DNA of 64,000 bases from Roseomonas xinghualingensis (GTDB lineage Bacteria > Pseudomonadota > Alphaproteobacteria > Acetobacterales > Acetobacteraceae): positions 248,001 through 312,000 of the forward strand of contig NZ_JAOXLP010000002.1 in the NCBI RefSeq assembly GCF_025791835.1. Reading direction: 5' to 3'. Below are positions 49,229-59,221 of the stretch, piece by piece; position 1 is the first letter of the stretch; each line of letters begins with the position of its first letter. The translations under genes and the position numbers were made by a program. The notes beneath the pieces are model-generated. The model was given only the letters and a program-made list of their open reading frames with translations. It was not told the DNA's origin and did no database searches.

Positions 49229-50232
49229 TCCCCCCAGCCCAGCACCATGAGCAGCGTGCGTTGGAACAGCATGGAATTGTCGTCCGAAACCACCGCCACC
49301 AGATCGCGCCCGTTGTGGCGGAAGGTGCTGATGCCTTCCCAGTTGTCGCTCGGCAGGGGCGCCGCCAGATGTGCCACGCCCTGGCCCTCCAGCAGGTCCG
49401 GTGCGGCCGGAAGGGGCGGCAGGCGCATGATCCTGGCCGAGAAGCCCTCGAAGGGCGTGAAGCGGCGCTCCAGCACCAGGGCGCCTCCATCCGGCAGGGA
49501 GCACAGGTCGCTGGGGTCATGCCCTGGGCTGGGACGATAGGCGAAGCGCTGCCAGCCGCGCGGGCCACCGATCCACGCCATGCGAGACGTGTCGTCGCCC
49601 GGCGGCTGCTGCGACTCCGCAATGGCCAGCCAGCGCCCATCCGCAAGCACGCCAAGCGATTCCAGCCCGCCATTCCCTGGCGCGCGGCGGAGTTCGCGCG
49701 GGGCGTCCACCGGCTCCCCCGGCCCGTCCAGGCGCCGGTAGCGCCAGATGCGGTGCAGCCTCTCGAATCCCACCAGCCAGGAGCCGTCGGGCAGGGACGC
49801 GAGGCATTCCGCATCGCTCAGAATGGCGTGGGGCAGGGGGCGGCTGGCGATGTCGCGCAAGGGCCCGGAGCGCGGCGCCTCCAGCCCCAGGGGCTTGCCA
49901 TCCGGCGCCAGTACCAGCTTGGCTTGGCACCAGCGCCCGCGATCCGCGAGGGCCGTCAGGGTCAGGTCGGGCCCGATATGCAGCCCCGAGAGCCCATCCG
50001 CCCCCAGGATCCGGGTATTGATCGCCATGCTCCCGAGGGGCCGCAGCGGCGTATCCGCGGAAGCCTGGGGCAGGACCTCGGTCAGGCTGGTGAAGTTTGG
50101 TCTCTGGCAGGCCGTGGCGGCGAAGAGCGTCGCGAGGGCCGCCCGCCGCCGTACCACCAGCCTCTCGCGGGGACCTGGGGGCGCATCCGCCCCCGGGCGT
50201 AGGATGCGGGAGGCGAAGCCTCCCGGGATCAC
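49213..50232 (-). CDS. phytase-like esterase-fold protein (esterase-like activity of phytase family)
   Basis: 339 residues from a GTG at 50232 that overlaps the cobT stop (GTGA); a later GTG ([16 protein letters not shown]) would give a lipoprotein leader with Cys as residue 16-17. The beta-propeller pattern of the phytase-like family is visible: [75 protein letters not shown], and [23 protein letters not shown]. It is exported or lipid-anchored. The substrate is unknown. It is the last gene of the cobT transcript. Confidence 0.8.
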   Translation of the reverse strand: MIPGGFASRILRPGADAPPGPRERLVVRRRAALATLFAATACQRPNFTSLTEVLPQASADTPLRPLGSMAINTRILGADGLSGLHIGPDLTLTALADRGRWCQAKLVLAPDGKPLGLEAPRSGPLRDIASRPLPHAILSDAECLASLPDGSWLVGFERLHRIWRYRRLDGPGEPVDAPRELRRAPGNGGLESLGVLADGRWLAIAESQQPPGDDTSRMAWIGGPRGWQRFAYRPSPGHDPSDLCSLPDGGALVLERRFTPFEGFSARIMRLPPLPAAPDLLEGQGVAHLAAPLPSDNWEGISTFRHNGRDLVAVVSDDNSMLFQRTLLMVLGWGDQAMA

Positions 50233-52106
50233 ACCATCACCGGCGCCCGTTCCGCCGCCGCCCGCTGCCAGGCCATCGCCGCATCATCGTCGAACAGCTC
50301 CGCCAGCTTCTTCATCATCGTGCCGCCGAGTTCCTCCGCATCCACGATGGTGACGGCGCGGTGGTAGTAGCGGGTGACGTCATGGCCGATGCCGATGGCG
50401 ATCAGCTCCACGATGTCGCGCCCCTCGATGTCATGGATGACCTTGCGGAGATGCCGTTCCAGGTAGTTCCCCGGATTCACCGACAGGGTAGAATCATCCA
50501 CCGGCGCGCCATCCGAGATGACCATCAGGATGCGCCGCTTCTCCGGGCGGGCGAGCAGGCGCTTATACGCCCATTCCAGCGCCTCCCCGTCGATGTTCTC
50601 CTTCAGGAGGCCCTCGCGCAGCATCAGGCCCAGATTCTTGCGCGCCCGGCGCCAGGGGGCGTCGGCGGACTTGTAGATCACGTGGCGCAGGTCGTTCAGG
50701 CGGCCCGGATTGCGCGGCTTGCCATCCTGCACCCAGCGCTCGCGCGATTGCCCGCCCTTCCAGGCGCGGGTGGTGAAGCCAAGGATCTCCACCTTCACGG
50801 CGCAACGTTCCAGCGTACGGGCCAGGATGTCGCAGCACATGGCGGCCACCGTGATCGGCCGGCCGCGCATGGAGCCGGAATTGTCGATCAGCAGCGTCAC
50901 GACCGTGTCGCGGAAATCCGCCTCTCGCTCGCGCTTGTAGGTCAGCGAATGGGTAGGGGAGGCGACGATGCGGGCGAGGCGCGCCACATCGAGCAGCCCT
51001 TCCTCCAGGTCGAACTCCCAGGCGCGCTGCTGCTGCGCCAGGAGGCGGCGCTGAAGGCGGTTGGCGAGCTTGGAAACCACGCCCTGCAAGTGGGAAAGCT
51101 GCTGGTCCAGCTGCTGCCGCAGCCGCGCCAGTTCCTCCGGATCGCAGAGGTCGTCGGCCGACACCTCCTCGTCGAACTGGCGGGTATAGGCGCGATAGGC
51201 GGAGGCGTCGTCCGTGACAGGCACTTCCTTGCGCTGCTGCGGGCCGCCCGGGCGGTCCTCGCCCTCGGCGGCGGCGCCTTCGTCATCCTCGTCCTCGCCG
51301 GCCTCTTCCTCGCCGGCCTCGCCCTGGGTCTGCTCCGGCTGGGCGCCCATCAGGCTCTCGGATTCCTGGGGCTTGCTCTCGCCCTCGCCCGACTGGTCCT
51401 GGGCGCCGGTGGTCTCGCTGCCCTCGTCCTCCTGGTCCTGGGACTCCTCGGATTCTGCTTCCACCTCGGCTTCGGCCAGGTCCAGCGCAGCCAGCAGCTT
51501 GCGGGAGGCGCGGCTGAAGGCGTCCTGGTCCTCGGCATGGGTGGCCATCTCGGCCAGGGCCTCGTCGGCACGGGGGCCGAGCGTGTCGCGCCACAAATCC
51601 ACCACGCGGCGCGCGGCTTCGGGCACGGGCTCGCCGGTCAACTGCTCGCGCGCCAGCAGGGACAGCGCCGCGGTCAGCGGCAGCTGGTCCTTGCGCGTCA
51701 TGCGGTCGTAGCCCTCGGCCTCCGCCTGCTCGGTGAGGCGGGCGCGGAGATTGGCGGCGACGCCGGCCATGTGGCGGCCGCCCACGGCCTCCACGCGGGC
51801 CTGCTCCAGCGCATCGAACACCTCGCGTGCCTCGCGGCGGCCGGGGGTGCGGGCGGCATGGGTCGCCTCGTCATGGTAGCGAAGCTTGAGGGCCACGGAA
51901 TCGGCCGCGCCGCGCAGTTTCGCCATCTCGGTGGGGGGCAGGGCGCGGGTGGGAAGAGGCAGGCGGGCGCGCTTGCCCGCCAGGCCCGAAGGGCCGGGCT
52001 GGAAAGCGACCTGCACATCCGAGGAACGCGCCATGGCGCGTAGCGCGCCGGCGGTGGCGCGCTTGAACTCCTCCTGCCGGGTGGTGTCCTTGTTGCTGCC
52101 GCTCAT
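50229..52106 (-). CDS. cobT: cobaltochelatase subunit CobT
   Basis: 625 residues from the ATG at 52106, which overlaps the GST stop. The N-terminal third is helical, the middle is very acidic (about residues 215-300, rich in Glu/Asp/Gln) as in all CobT proteins. The C-terminal von Willebrand A domain carries the MIDAS motif DNSGSM (Asp408) and [12 protein letters not shown]. With CobS and CobN it inserts cobalt into hydrogenobyrinate a,c-diamide in aerobic cobalamin synthesis. CobN is not in the window. Confidence 0.94.
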   Translation of the reverse strand: MSGSNKDTTRQEEFKRATAGALRAMARSSDVQVAFQPGPSGLAGKRARLPLPTRALPPTEMAKLRGAADSVALKLRYHDEATHAARTPGRREAREVFDALEQARVEAVGGRHMAGVAANLRARLTEQAEAEGYDRMTRKDQLPLTAALSLLAREQLTGEPVPEAARRVVDLWRDTLGPRADEALAEMATHAEDQDAFSRASRKLLAALDLAEAEVEAESEESQDQEDEGSETTGAQDQSGEGESKPQESESLMGAQPEQTQGEAGEEEAGEDEDDEGAAAEGEDRPGGPQQRKEVPVTDDASAYRAYTRQFDEEVSADDLCDPEELARLRQQLDQQLSHLQGVVSKLANRLQRRLLAQQQRAWEFDLEEGLLDVARLARIVASPTHSLTYKREREADFRDTVVTLLIDNSGSMRGRPITVAAMCCDILARTLERCAVKVEILGFTTRAWKGGQSRERWVQDGKPRNPGRLNDLRHVIYKSADAPWRRARKNLGLMLREGLLKENIDGEALEWAYKRLLARPEKRRILMVISDGAPVDDSTLSVNPGNYLERHLRKVIHDIEGRDIVELIAIGIGHDVTRYYHRAVTIVDAEELGGTMMKKLAELFDDDAAMAWQRAAAERAPVMV

Positions 52107-52741
52107 GCCGGCGCGGCTCCCTTGCGAATAGCGGCCTGCCGGGCGGGGCGGGCCTCGATGGCGGTAAGGTAACGGGCGAGATTCGGGCCAGGCTGGAGCA
52201 TGCCCCATTGCGCGGCATAGGCCAGCAGCCCGCCGACCGTGATGTCGGCCGCGGTGAATTGCGCGCCCAGGAGCCAGGGGCCGGCGGAGAGTGCCGTCTC
52301 CACGCGCTCCACGGCTTCGGGGAAGGAGGGCCAGCCCAGGGCGGTGGAGGGGGCCTCCTTCGCCCGGGGGAAGGCCATGTCGGACAGGGCAGGCTCGATC
52401 ACGCCCGGTCCATAAGTCATCCAGAAGGCATAGGCGGCGCGGCCGGGCGTGCCGACAGGCGGCGCTAGATTCGATTCGTGCAGCGTATCCGCGACATAGG
52501 CGCAGATGGCGGCGGATTCCGTCACCACCACGCCCTTCCAGTCGCCCGCGGGGCCGTGATCCACCAGGGCGGGAAGCTTCCCGGCCGGGTTCAGGGCCAG
52601 GTATCCGGCGCTCTTATGGGTGCCTGCGGCGGCGTCGTGCCAGTAAAGGCCGTAATCGGCGCCGGCTTCCTCCAGCAGCCAAAGGCTGACGGTGGAGCGG
52701 GTCTTCGGCGCGTGGTGCAGCAGGAAACGTGGCTCTGCCAT
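52103..52741 (-). CDS. glutathione S-transferase family protein
   Basis: 212 residues from the ATG at 52741. The N-terminal thioredoxin fold has [20 protein letters not shown], with the likely catalytic Ser in the RST segment, and the conserved cis-Pro/GSH site [23 protein letters not shown]. The C-terminal helical domain has [15 protein letters not shown], the usual N-capping box. It sits between cobS and cobT on the same strand and its stop overlaps the CobT start, so it is translationally coupled to cobT. Detoxification or a cobalamin-related role is not distinguishable. Confidence 0.88.
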   Translation of the reverse strand: MAEPRFLLHHAPKTRSTVSLWLLEEAGADYGLYWHDAAAGTHKSAGYLALNPAGKLPALVDHGPAGDWKGVVVTESAAICAYVADTLHESNLAPPVGTPGRAAYAFWMTYGPGVIEPALSDMAFPRAKEAPSTALGWPSFPEAVERVETALSAGPWLLGAQFTAADITVGGLLAYAAQWGMLQPGPNLARYLTAIEARPARQAAIRKGAAPA

Positions 52742-52946
52742 GCTCAGCGATCCTCGACCGCGGGCATCAGCTCGGGAGAGCGCTGAGGGCGGCACAAAGA
52801 AGAAAGGCGGCGCTCAGCCCCGTATGCCCGGTGGTGAACGCCGCCCCGATATTCAGGCCCCGGCGTCACGGCCAGCCCGCATCCCGAGACACCCCGCATC
52901 GCCGGGGCGTTCCGTGAATGGCCGAGCCGCAACGCCACGCGGCGGA

Positions 52947-53945
52947 TTACCGCTTCACATAGAGACCCGTCGGGATCTCCTCGTTGAAGCAGCGCTGGTA
53001 GTACTCGGCCACCGTGGAACGCTCCGCCTCGTCGCACTTGTTGAGGAAGGAAAGGCGGAAGGCGAAGCCGACATCGCCGAAGATCTTGGCGTTCTCAGCC
53101 CAGGTGATGACCGTGCGCGGGGACATGACCGTGGAGATGTCGCCGGCGATGAAGCCCGCGCGGGTCAGGTCGGCCAGCGCCACCATCGCCTCGATCTGCT
53201 TGCGGCCCTTGGCGTCGTTCTCCGCCACGCCCAGCTTGGCGGCCACGATGGCGGTTTCCTGCGCATGCGGCAGGTAGTTCAGGGTCGCCACGATGTTCCA
53301 GCGGTCCATCTGGCCCTGATTGATCTGCTGGGTGCCGTGATACAGGCCGGTCGTGTCACCCAGGCCCACCGTGTTGGCGGTGGCGAAGATGCGGAAGGCC
53401 GGATGCGGGCGGATCACCTTGTTCTGGTCGAGCAGGGTCAGCTTGCCCTCGACCTCCAGCACGCGCTGGATGACGAACATCACGTCCGGGCGGCCGGCGT
53501 CATACTCGTCGAAGACCATGGCGCAGGGGCGCTGCAGGGCCCAGGGAAGGATGCCTTCCTTGAACTCCGTCACCTGCTTGCCATCCTTCAGGACGATGGC
53601 GTCCTTGCCGACCAGGTCGATGCGGCTGATGTGGCTGTCCAGGTTCACGCGCAGGCAGGGCCAGTTCAGGCGCGCGGCCACCTGTTCGATATGCGTGGAC
53701 TTGCCGGTGCCGTGATAGCCCTGGACCATCACGCGCCGGTTGAAGGCGAAGCCGGCGAGGATCGCGAGCGTGGTGTCGCGGTCGAACTTATAGGTGTCGT
53801 CCACCTCCGGCACATGCTCGGTCCGGATGGAATAGCCCGGAACGGTAAGATCGCTGTCGATGCCAAAGACCTCGCGGACCGAGATCTGCCTGTCCGGCAT
53901 GTCGATCATGGGGCGGCTCTCGGCGATGCTGGCGACCTTGTTCAT
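52947..53945 (-). CDS. cobS: cobaltochelatase subunit CobS
   Basis: 332 residues from the ATG at 53945. It is an AAA+ ATPase: Walker A is GYHGTGKST (residues 76-84), Walker B is MVFDEYDAG near 145, and sensor 1 is IFATANTVG. It forms the ATPase ring of the CobN-CobS-CobT chelatase. It lies 49 nt downstream of the J-domain protein gene and 205 nt upstream of the GST. This cobaltochelatase CobS is unrelated to the synthase of the same name in enterics. Confidence 0.95.
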   Translation of the reverse strand: MNKVASIAESRPMIDMPDRQISVREVFGIDSDLTVPGYSIRTEHVPEVDDTYKFDRDTTLAILAGFAFNRRVMVQGYHGTGKSTHIEQVAARLNWPCLRVNLDSHISRIDLVGKDAIVLKDGKQVTEFKEGILPWALQRPCAMVFDEYDAGRPDVMFVIQRVLEVEGKLTLLDQNKVIRPHPAFRIFATANTVGLGDTTGLYHGTQQINQGQMDRWNIVATLNYLPHAQETAIVAAKLGVAENDAKGRKQIEAMVALADLTRAGFIAGDISTVMSPRTVITWAENAKIFGDVGFAFRLSFLNKCDEAERSTVAEYYQRCFNEEIPTGLYVKR

Positions 53946-53994
53946 GGGTGAATCCGGTTCCGTGAGAAGGTGGTAAGCGGCGTGCCTTTCGGGG

Positions 53995-54585
53995 TCAGGC
54001 CGCCTGACTCGGCTGCGGGGCAAGCGTCGCGAGGCGCTTGCGGATCAGGCTGTAGGCTCGGTTGATATCTTTCAACCGTTCCTCCGACGATTTATCGCCA
54101 CCATTGGCATCCGGATGGTAACGCTTCGCGAGGTCCTTGTACCGCGCGCGCAGCCCATCCTCATCGAGCGGCCATCCAAGGCCCAGAACGTCAAGCGCGG
54201 CACGAAGCTCCGGCGGAGCCTCCTTCGCGGTCTTCTTCGGCGTCGGCTTGGTGTCGGCGAAGAGGCCAAGCGGATCGCGTAGGGCCTCGGGCCCTAGATG
54301 GGCCTGGGCACCCAGCCGGCCAAGGGGCCAGGTGGGCCGTTGCCAGCCGGAATCCGAGCGCAGGTTCTGCTCAATCTCCTCCGGGCTCATGCCGCGGTAG
54401 AAATCCCAGGCCTGATTGTAGGCCCGGACATGTTCCAGGCAGAAATGATAATAGTCCCTCAGGCGCGAGCGGTCGCGCGGGGCGCGGAACTCGCCCGGGG
54501 CCTCGCAGCCGGGGGCATCGCAGGGCCGCATGGAGCTGCTGGGGGAGGCTGTGGATCGGAGGGGCGTCGTGCCGCGTCGGGCCAT
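53995..54585 (-). CDS. J-domain protein upstream of cobS
   Basis: 196 residues with a C-terminal DnaJ domain (about 128-185): [38 protein letters not shown], with the HPD tripeptide that activates Hsp70. The N-terminal half has a Cys pair ([13 protein letters not shown]) and the conserved [20 protein letters not shown]. This J-protein regularly lies between cobS and bolA in alphaproteobacteria. It may help assemble the chelatase or act in iron-sulfur biology with BolA; both are inference. Confidence 0.9.
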   Translation of the reverse strand: MARRGTTPLRSTASPSSSMRPCDAPGCEAPGEFRAPRDRSRLRDYYHFCLEHVRAYNQAWDFYRGMSPEEIEQNLRSDSGWQRPTWPLGRLGAQAHLGPEALRDPLGLFADTKPTPKKTAKEAPPELRAALDVLGLGWPLDEDGLRARYKDLAKRYHPDANGGDKSSEERLKDINRAYSLIRKRLATLAPQPSQAA

Positions 54586-54675
54586 GGTGGGGACCTTATG
54601 AGCGCAGCCGCCTTTGCGGGCAAGGTACGAAACGTCCCTTCACACCCGCCCGCAACACATGGAAAAGCCTCTTGA

Positions 54676-54963
54676 ATGAGCACCACCAGCCCATCTCCCC
54701 GCGCCGAGCGCCTTCGTGCCACCCTGCTGCATGCCTTTCCGGGGGCGGAGGTCGCGGTACGCGATGACAGCCACCAGCATGCCGGCCATGCCGGGGCGCG
54801 GCCGGGCGGCGAGACGCATTTCTCCGTGCGGGTCGTTGCGCCTGGATTCGCCGGAATGACACGGCTGGCGCGCTCCCGTGCCGTGCATGCCGCATTGGAG
54901 GCGGAGTTCGGCGGCGGGATGCATGCCCTGTCCCTGGAGTTGCGGGCGCCGGGAGAGGCCTGA
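54676..54963 (+). CDS. bolA: BolA family protein
   Basis: 95 residues. The BolA fold is clear: RAERLRATLLHAFPGAEVAVRDDSHQHAGHAG, then GETHFSVRVVAPGFAGMTRLARSRAVHAAL. The conserved His of the metal site is in GETHFSV. BolA proteins bind monothiol glutaredoxins and iron-sulfur clusters or act as regulators. It is divergent from the J-protein/cobS genes with 90 nt between the starts. It is short at the N-terminus, as usual for alphaproteobacterial copies. Confidence 0.93.
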   Translation: MSTTSPSPRAERLRATLLHAFPGAEVAVRDDSHQHAGHAGARPGGETHFSVRVVAPGFAGMTRLARSRAVHAALEAEFGGGMHALSLELRAPGEA

Positions 54964-54981
54964 GGCGCCCGCGGGCTTCTC

Positions 54982-55536
54982 TCAGCCCGTCTCCACTGTC
55001 TTGAAGCGCCGCGTCACCACCGGGCTGTCCGGCGCATAGGCGTAGCAGCTGCCCAGAAGCCGGTCCTTCGCCGCCTCGGCGGCCGAGGGATCGGTCAGTT
55101 CCTTCTTCCGGCGCACCGGATAGATTGTCTGGAAGGCCACGGTGGCCATCTGGGCCAGCATCTCCCGCAGATGGGTGCAGCCATGCGCACCGCCCACCCG
55201 CTCCTTCACCACCCTGGTGAAGCCGGGGCCGATCCGCACCCCGGCCAGCGCCGCGAAATTCGGCGCGGCCTCGGGGCAGATGGAATAGGGGGAGAAGTCG
55301 GTGGCCGCCTCGCAGGAGAGGATCAGCAGATCCTCATCCACCGTGAGCCGGATCCACATGCCATGCAGCGCCTCGCCGGGCTGGATGGTACCGCGATCCA
55401 TCATGTCGAAGGCGTAGCTCTTCGTATCGACGAGATGCCCCTCGATATCGAAATGCCCGTCGGAGCGGCGATAGCCGTTCATGATGATCTCGCGCCGGTG
55501 AAGGGGTTCCCGGGCGGCAGGGGATGAAAGCGGCAT
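54982..55536 (-). CDS. DUF2889 protein
   Basis: 184 residues from the ATG at 55536. Matches DUF2889: REPLHRREIIMNGYRRSDGHFDIEGHLVDTKSY, then LTVDEDLLILSCEAATDFSPYSICPEAAP, and AHGCTHLREMLAQMATVAFQTI. The conserved Cys/His in GGAHGCTHL suggest a metal or catalytic site. No function is established. It is convergent with bolA (18 nt apart) and lies downstream of the AroK-AroB fusion on the same strand, 46 nt away. Confidence 0.87.
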   Translation of the reverse strand: MPLSSPAAREPLHRREIIMNGYRRSDGHFDIEGHLVDTKSYAFDMMDRGTIQPGEALHGMWIRLTVDEDLLILSCEAATDFSPYSICPEAAPNFAALAGVRIGPGFTRVVKERVGGAHGCTHLREMLAQMATVAFQTIYPVRRKKELTDPSAAEAAKDRLLGSCYAYAPDSPVVTRRFKTVETG

Positions 55537-55582
55537 GGTGCGGCGCAGGATAGGGAGAGGGGAGGCTGGTTGCCAGGGGCGA

Positions 55583-57301
55583 TCAATCCGCCCCTTCATC
55601 CCGCAGCAGCGCCTCCACCGCCCCGGGCGGCACATCGCCCGTGGTGAAGACCTCGCCCGCGCCCCGCATCAGCACGAAGCGCAGGGCGCCATCCCGCACC
55701 TTCTTGTCCTTGCGCATCCGGCCGATCAGCGCCTCCGCCGAGAAGCCACGCGGAAGGTCCTTCAGCCGGGCGGGCAGGCCCACCGAGGCCAGGTGCTCCA
55801 TCACCCGCCCCGGCCATTCCTGCGAGCAATGCCCGAGCCGCGCGGAAAGCGCCGCCGCCAGCCCGAGTCCCACCGCCACCGCCTCTCCATGCAGCAGCGT
55901 GCCGTCATAGCCGCACTCGGCCTCGAGCGCGTGGGCGAAGGTATGGCCCAGATTCAGCAGGGCACGGCCACCCTCCTTCGCCTCCTCCCGCTCATCGGCC
56001 ACCACCACCGCGGCCTTCAGACGGCAGGATTCCAGCACGGCATGGCGCAGCGCGCCTGGGTCGCCCTTCATGGCGGCCGCGCCATGGGCCTCGCACCAGT
56101 TCCAGAGCGGGCCCTGGAGAAGCCCGTGCTTCGCCACTTCGCCCCATCCGGCCCGAAGCTCGCGCGGGGGCAGGGTGGAGAGGGTGTCGGTATCCGCCAG
56201 GACGATGCGGGGCTGGTGGAAGGCGCCGGCCAGGTTCTTGCCCGCGCGCAGGTTCACGCCCGTCTTGCCGCCGACCGAACTGTCCACCTGGGCCAGCAGG
56301 GTGGTCGGGACCTGGACGAAGGGCAGGCCGCGCAGGGCCACGGCGGCCGCGAAGCCAGCCAGATCCCCCACCACGCCACCGCCGAGCGCGATCACCGCCG
56401 TGCCGCGATCGGCTCCGGCCGCCAGGATGCGCTCCAGCACATCCTCCAGCACATGCATGCGCTTGGAGCCTTCGCCGGGCGGCACCGCCACCTCGGCGCG
56501 GATGGTGAAGCCGGCTTCCTCAAGCCCGGCCCGCAGGGTGGGCAGGTGCAGGGCGGCCACGGCGGCGTCGGAGACGATGACGACATTGCGCGAGGGCAGG
56601 TGCGGCGCCAGCAGCCCCCCGGCGCGGGCCAGCAGCCCGGTGCCCACCACCACGTCATAGGCATTGGCGGAAAGCGCCACCGGCAGCCGCGCCGGTTTCC
56701 GCCAGGATGCAATGGCCTCTTCGGCGCGCAAGGTCGTCTCCTCCGGCGTATCGTCGCCGCAATCCAGCCAGAGGTCGGCTTCGGCATAGAAGGGGGTGCG
56801 GGCGGCCATCAGGCCGCGCAGAACCTCATCCGGATCCCGCCCGATGAAGAGGGGGCGGTTGCTGCGCCCGGCGATGCGGCGCTTGAGCACCGGGATGTCG
56901 GCGCGGATCCAGAGGGTGATGGCCCCCGATTCCCGCAGCGCCTGGCGGGTACGGGAATCGACGAAGGCGCCGCCGCCCGTAGCCAGCACCACCGGCGGCC
57001 CGGCCGCGATGCGGGAGATGACCCGGCGCTCGCCATCCCGGAAATGCGCCTCGCCATAGCGGGCGAAGATCTCGGCGACGGTCAGCCCGGCCGCGTTCTC
57101 GATTTCCGCATCGGCATCGAGGAAAGGCAGGCCAAGCCGCAGCGCCAGGCGGCGCCCGATGGCGGATTTCCCCGCGCCGGGCATGCCGACGAGCACGATG
57201 CTCCGGTCCGGCACGAAGGCCGGGCTGGGGGAGGGAGGCCCGGCGGGAGCCTCATCAAGGCCCGGCTGGGAAACGAGGGGATCGGCGAGGTTGCGTGACA
57301 C
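55583..57301 (-). CDS. aroKB: fused shikimate kinase / 3-dehydroquinate synthase (AroK-AroB)
   Basis: 572 residues from a GTG at 57301; an ATG at 57367 would add 22 less conserved residues. Residues 34-200 are shikimate kinase: P-loop GMPGAGKSAIG (39-49), shikimate site DADAEIE, and GGGAF. Residues 205-572 are 3-dehydroquinate synthase: GGGVVGDLAGFAAAV, DSSVGGKTGVN, and Zn ligands in LNLGHTFAHALE and HGEAVAVG. Both are shikimate-pathway enzymes but not consecutive steps. In most alphaproteobacteria they are adjacent separate genes; here there is no stop between them. Fusion proteins of this type exist in some other bacteria. Confidence 0.93.
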   Translation of the reverse strand: MSRNLADPLVSQPGLDEAPAGPPSPSPAFVPDRSIVLVGMPGAGKSAIGRRLALRLGLPFLDADAEIENAAGLTVAEIFARYGEAHFRDGERRVISRIAAGPPVVLATGGGAFVDSRTRQALRESGAITLWIRADIPVLKRRIAGRSNRPLFIGRDPDEVLRGLMAARTPFYAEADLWLDCGDDTPEETTLRAEEAIASWRKPARLPVALSANAYDVVVGTGLLARAGGLLAPHLPSRNVVIVSDAAVAALHLPTLRAGLEEAGFTIRAEVAVPPGEGSKRMHVLEDVLERILAAGADRGTAVIALGGGVVGDLAGFAAAVALRGLPFVQVPTTLLAQVDSSVGGKTGVNLRAGKNLAGAFHQPRIVLADTDTLSTLPPRELRAGWGEVAKHGLLQGPLWNWCEAHGAAAMKGDPGALRHAVLESCRLKAAVVVADEREEAKEGGRALLNLGHTFAHALEAECGYDGTLLHGEAVAVGLGLAAALSARLGHCSQEWPGRVMEHLASVGLPARLKDLPRGFSAEALIGRMRKDKKVRDGALRFVLMRGAGEVFTTGDVPPGAVEALLRDEGAD

Positions 57302-57400
57302 GGCGTGCGACGCTAGCACAGCCTGGCCGCCGCGTCGTCCCGGCGGGCCGTCCACCAGGCCGGCCATGGCCGTCAAGCCGTTTTGGGAAGCCGATCCCGC

Positions 57401-57547
57401 ATGTTCCGACGCCCCCTCCTGCTGCTCGTCATGCTCCTCATCGTTGCTGCGGTGGGAACGCTGCTGGCCGTGGGCGCCTTCCCCCCGGCCGTGAACCAGC
57501 AGCCGGTGGAGCGTGTGTTGCCGAACGAGCGCTTCGGCACCCGCTGA
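57401..57547 (+). CDS. 48-residue single-span membrane protein
   Basis: A short frame too small for usual gene cut-offs: MFRRPLLLLVMLLIVAAVG begins a membrane helix (about residues 5-25), followed by a polar tail ending in NERFGTR. Basic residues before the helix suggest the N-terminus is inside and the tail outside (periplasm). It lies 100 nt from the divergent AroK-AroB start and 14 nt before the recombinase start, so it would be the first gene of that transcript. Supported by its position, hydrophobicity and lack of overlap; function unknown. Confidence 0.6.
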   Translation: MFRRPLLLLVMLLIVAAVGTLLAVGAFPPAVNQQPVERVLPNERFGTR

Positions 57548-57560
57548 CCCAAGCCCCGGC

Positions 57561-58496
57561 TTGAACCGCCACCTCGAGGCCTTCCTGGAGATGCTGGCGG
57601 CCGAGCGCGGCGCCGCCCGCAACACGCTGGCCGCCTATCAGTCCGACCTTGAGGACGCGATCGGCTTCGCCGCCCGCCAGGCCCACGAAGCGCCCGAGGC
57701 GATGAGCGCCGGCACGCTGCGCCGCTACATCGCCGGGCTGACCGATTCCGGCCTCTCCCCCCGCACCGCCGCACGGCGCCTGTCCGCCCTGCGCCAGTTC
57801 CACCGCTTCCTGGCGCGGGAGGGCGTGCGCGCCGACGACCCGACCGAGGCGCTGGACAGCCCGCGCAAGCCCGCCTTGCTGCCCCGCCCGTTGCGGGAGG
57901 AGGAGGTGGAGACGCTGATCGCCGCCGCCGGGCGCCTGGCGGAGAAGCGTGCCCCGCTGGCCGTGGCCGTCTGCGAACTCCTCTATTGCTCCGGCCTTCG
58001 GGCGAGCGAGCTGGTGGAACTGCCCGCCACCGCCCTGCGGGAGGATTCCCCGCTGGTGACCGTGCGCGGCAAGGGCGGCAAGGAGCGGCTGGTGCCGGTC
58101 AGCACCCGCGCCCGGGAAGCCGTGCTGGCGGCGCGGGCGGCCATGAAGGGCAGCGAGGCCTCGCGTTGGCTTTTCCCCTCGCGCGGAGCCTCGGGGCACC
58201 TGACGCGGCAGAGCCTGAACAATCTGCTCTGCGAAACCGCCCTGGCGGCGGGAATCGATCCGGAGCGGGTCTCGCCGCATGTGCTGCGGCACTCCTTCGC
58301 CTCGCATCTGCTCGGCCGGGGCGCCGATCTGCGCAGTCTGCAGGTGCTGCTGGGCCATGCGGATATCGCGACGACCCAAATCTACACCCAGGTGCTGGAG
58401 GAAAGGCTGCGGGCGCTGGTGGAGACCCATCATCCGCTGGCGAGGGATAGGGAAGGGGCTCACCCACCCCCTATCGTCCCCCCGCCATTGGGATGA
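57561..58496 (+). CDS. xerD: XerC/XerD-family tyrosine recombinase
   Basis: About 311 residues from a TTG at 57561 (a GTG at 57513 and an ATG at 57591 are alternatives). The N-terminal SAM-like domain starts HLEAFLEMLAAERGAARNTLAAY. Catalytic residues are Arg147 (SGLRASEL), Lys171 (RGKGGKER), His240/Arg243 (HVLRHSF), His266 (LLGHADI) and Tyr275 (TTQIYTQV). It resolves chromosome dimers at dif sites with its partner. Sequence similarity is nearer XerD, but XerC cannot be excluded. The 3' end overlaps the convergent SDR gene by 26 nt. Confidence 0.9.
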   Translation: MNRHLEAFLEMLAAERGAARNTLAAYQSDLEDAIGFAARQAHEAPEAMSAGTLRRYIAGLTDSGLSPRTAARRLSALRQFHRFLAREGVRADDPTEALDSPRKPALLPRPLREEEVETLIAAAGRLAEKRAPLAVAVCELLYCSGLRASELVELPATALREDSPLVTVRGKGGKERLVPVSTRAREAVLAARAAMKGSEASRWLFPSRGASGHLTRQSLNNLLCETALAAGIDPERVSPHVLRHSFASHLLGRGADLRSLQVLLGHADIATTQIYTQVLEERLRALVETHHPLARDREGAHPPPIVPPPLG

Positions 58497-59217
58497 CCGC
58501 GCCCGTCATGTAGGCGGCCTCGCCGGAGAGCAGCCAGACCACCGCCTCCGCGCATTCCTCGGCCGTCCCGATCCGCCCGGCTGGCACGCTGGGCACCGCT
58601 TTGCTCAGCCGGTCGCCGACACCCGCGGCCTCATGGATCTCAGTGTCGATCAGCCCCGGCATCAGCGCATTCACCCGGATGCCCTCCGGCGCCAGCTCCT
58701 TCGCCAGCCCGATGGTGAGGCTGTTGATCGCCCCCTTGGCGGCCGCATAGGCCGTCCATTGCCCCGCGCCGCCGAGAACGGCCGCGATGGAGGAGAGGTT
58801 CACGATGGAGCCGCCTCCGCCGCCATGGCGGGTGGACATGCGCCGAAGTGCCGCCTGGGCGCAGAGGAAGGTGCCGGTGACATTCACGTCCAGGATGCGG
58901 CGGATGGTGGCCGCATCGTAATCCTCCGTGCGGCCGGCGGGGCCGGTGATGCCGGCATTGTTCACCAGCCCGGTAAGGGGACCGAGTTCCCGGTCCACCG
59001 CCTCGAACAGTGCCGCCACCTCATCCTCGCGGGACACGTCGGCGCGCGCCATCGCGGCCCGGCCGCCGCCCGCGCGGATCTCGTCCACCACGGTGCGGGC
59101 ACGATCCTCCCGGTCGGCATAGTTCACGAAGACGGCGTGGCCGCGCCGTGCCGCCAGCCAGGCGGTCGCGGCACCGATGCCGCGGCCGGAGCCGGTGATC
59201 AGGATCGCGCCCTTCAC
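58471..59217 (-). CDS. SDR family oxidoreductase (3-oxoacyl-ACP-reductase-like)
   Basis: 248 residues. Rossmann motif is LITGSGRGIGAATA; the NNAG motif is LVNNAGITGP; catalytic Ser is in IVNLSSIAAV and YxxxK is AYAAAKGAI. The C-terminus YMTGAVIPMAGGR is of the classical SDR type. It follows a Bug gene by 4 nt on the same strand, so the two are co-transcribed, suggesting that it oxidises or reduces a compound that the Bug protein captures. Its 3' end overlaps the recombinase gene. Confidence 0.9.
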   Translation of the reverse strand: MKGAILITGSGRGIGAATAWLAARRGHAVFVNYADREDRARTVVDEIRAGGGRAAMARADVSREDEVAALFEAVDRELGPLTGLVNNAGITGPAGRTEDYDAATIRRILDVNVTGTFLCAQAALRRMSTRHGGGGGSIVNLSSIAAVLGGAGQWTAYAAAKGAINSLTIGLAKELAPEGIRVNALMPGLIDTEIHEAAGVGDRLSKAVPSVPAGRIGTAEECAEAVVWLLSGEAAYMTGAVIPMAGGR

Positions 59218-59221
59218 CGGC

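Noticed and set aside
55535-57298. 587-residue plus-strand frame over the AroK-AroB fusion
   Set aside because: Antisense shadow of a gene with complete catalytic motifs.
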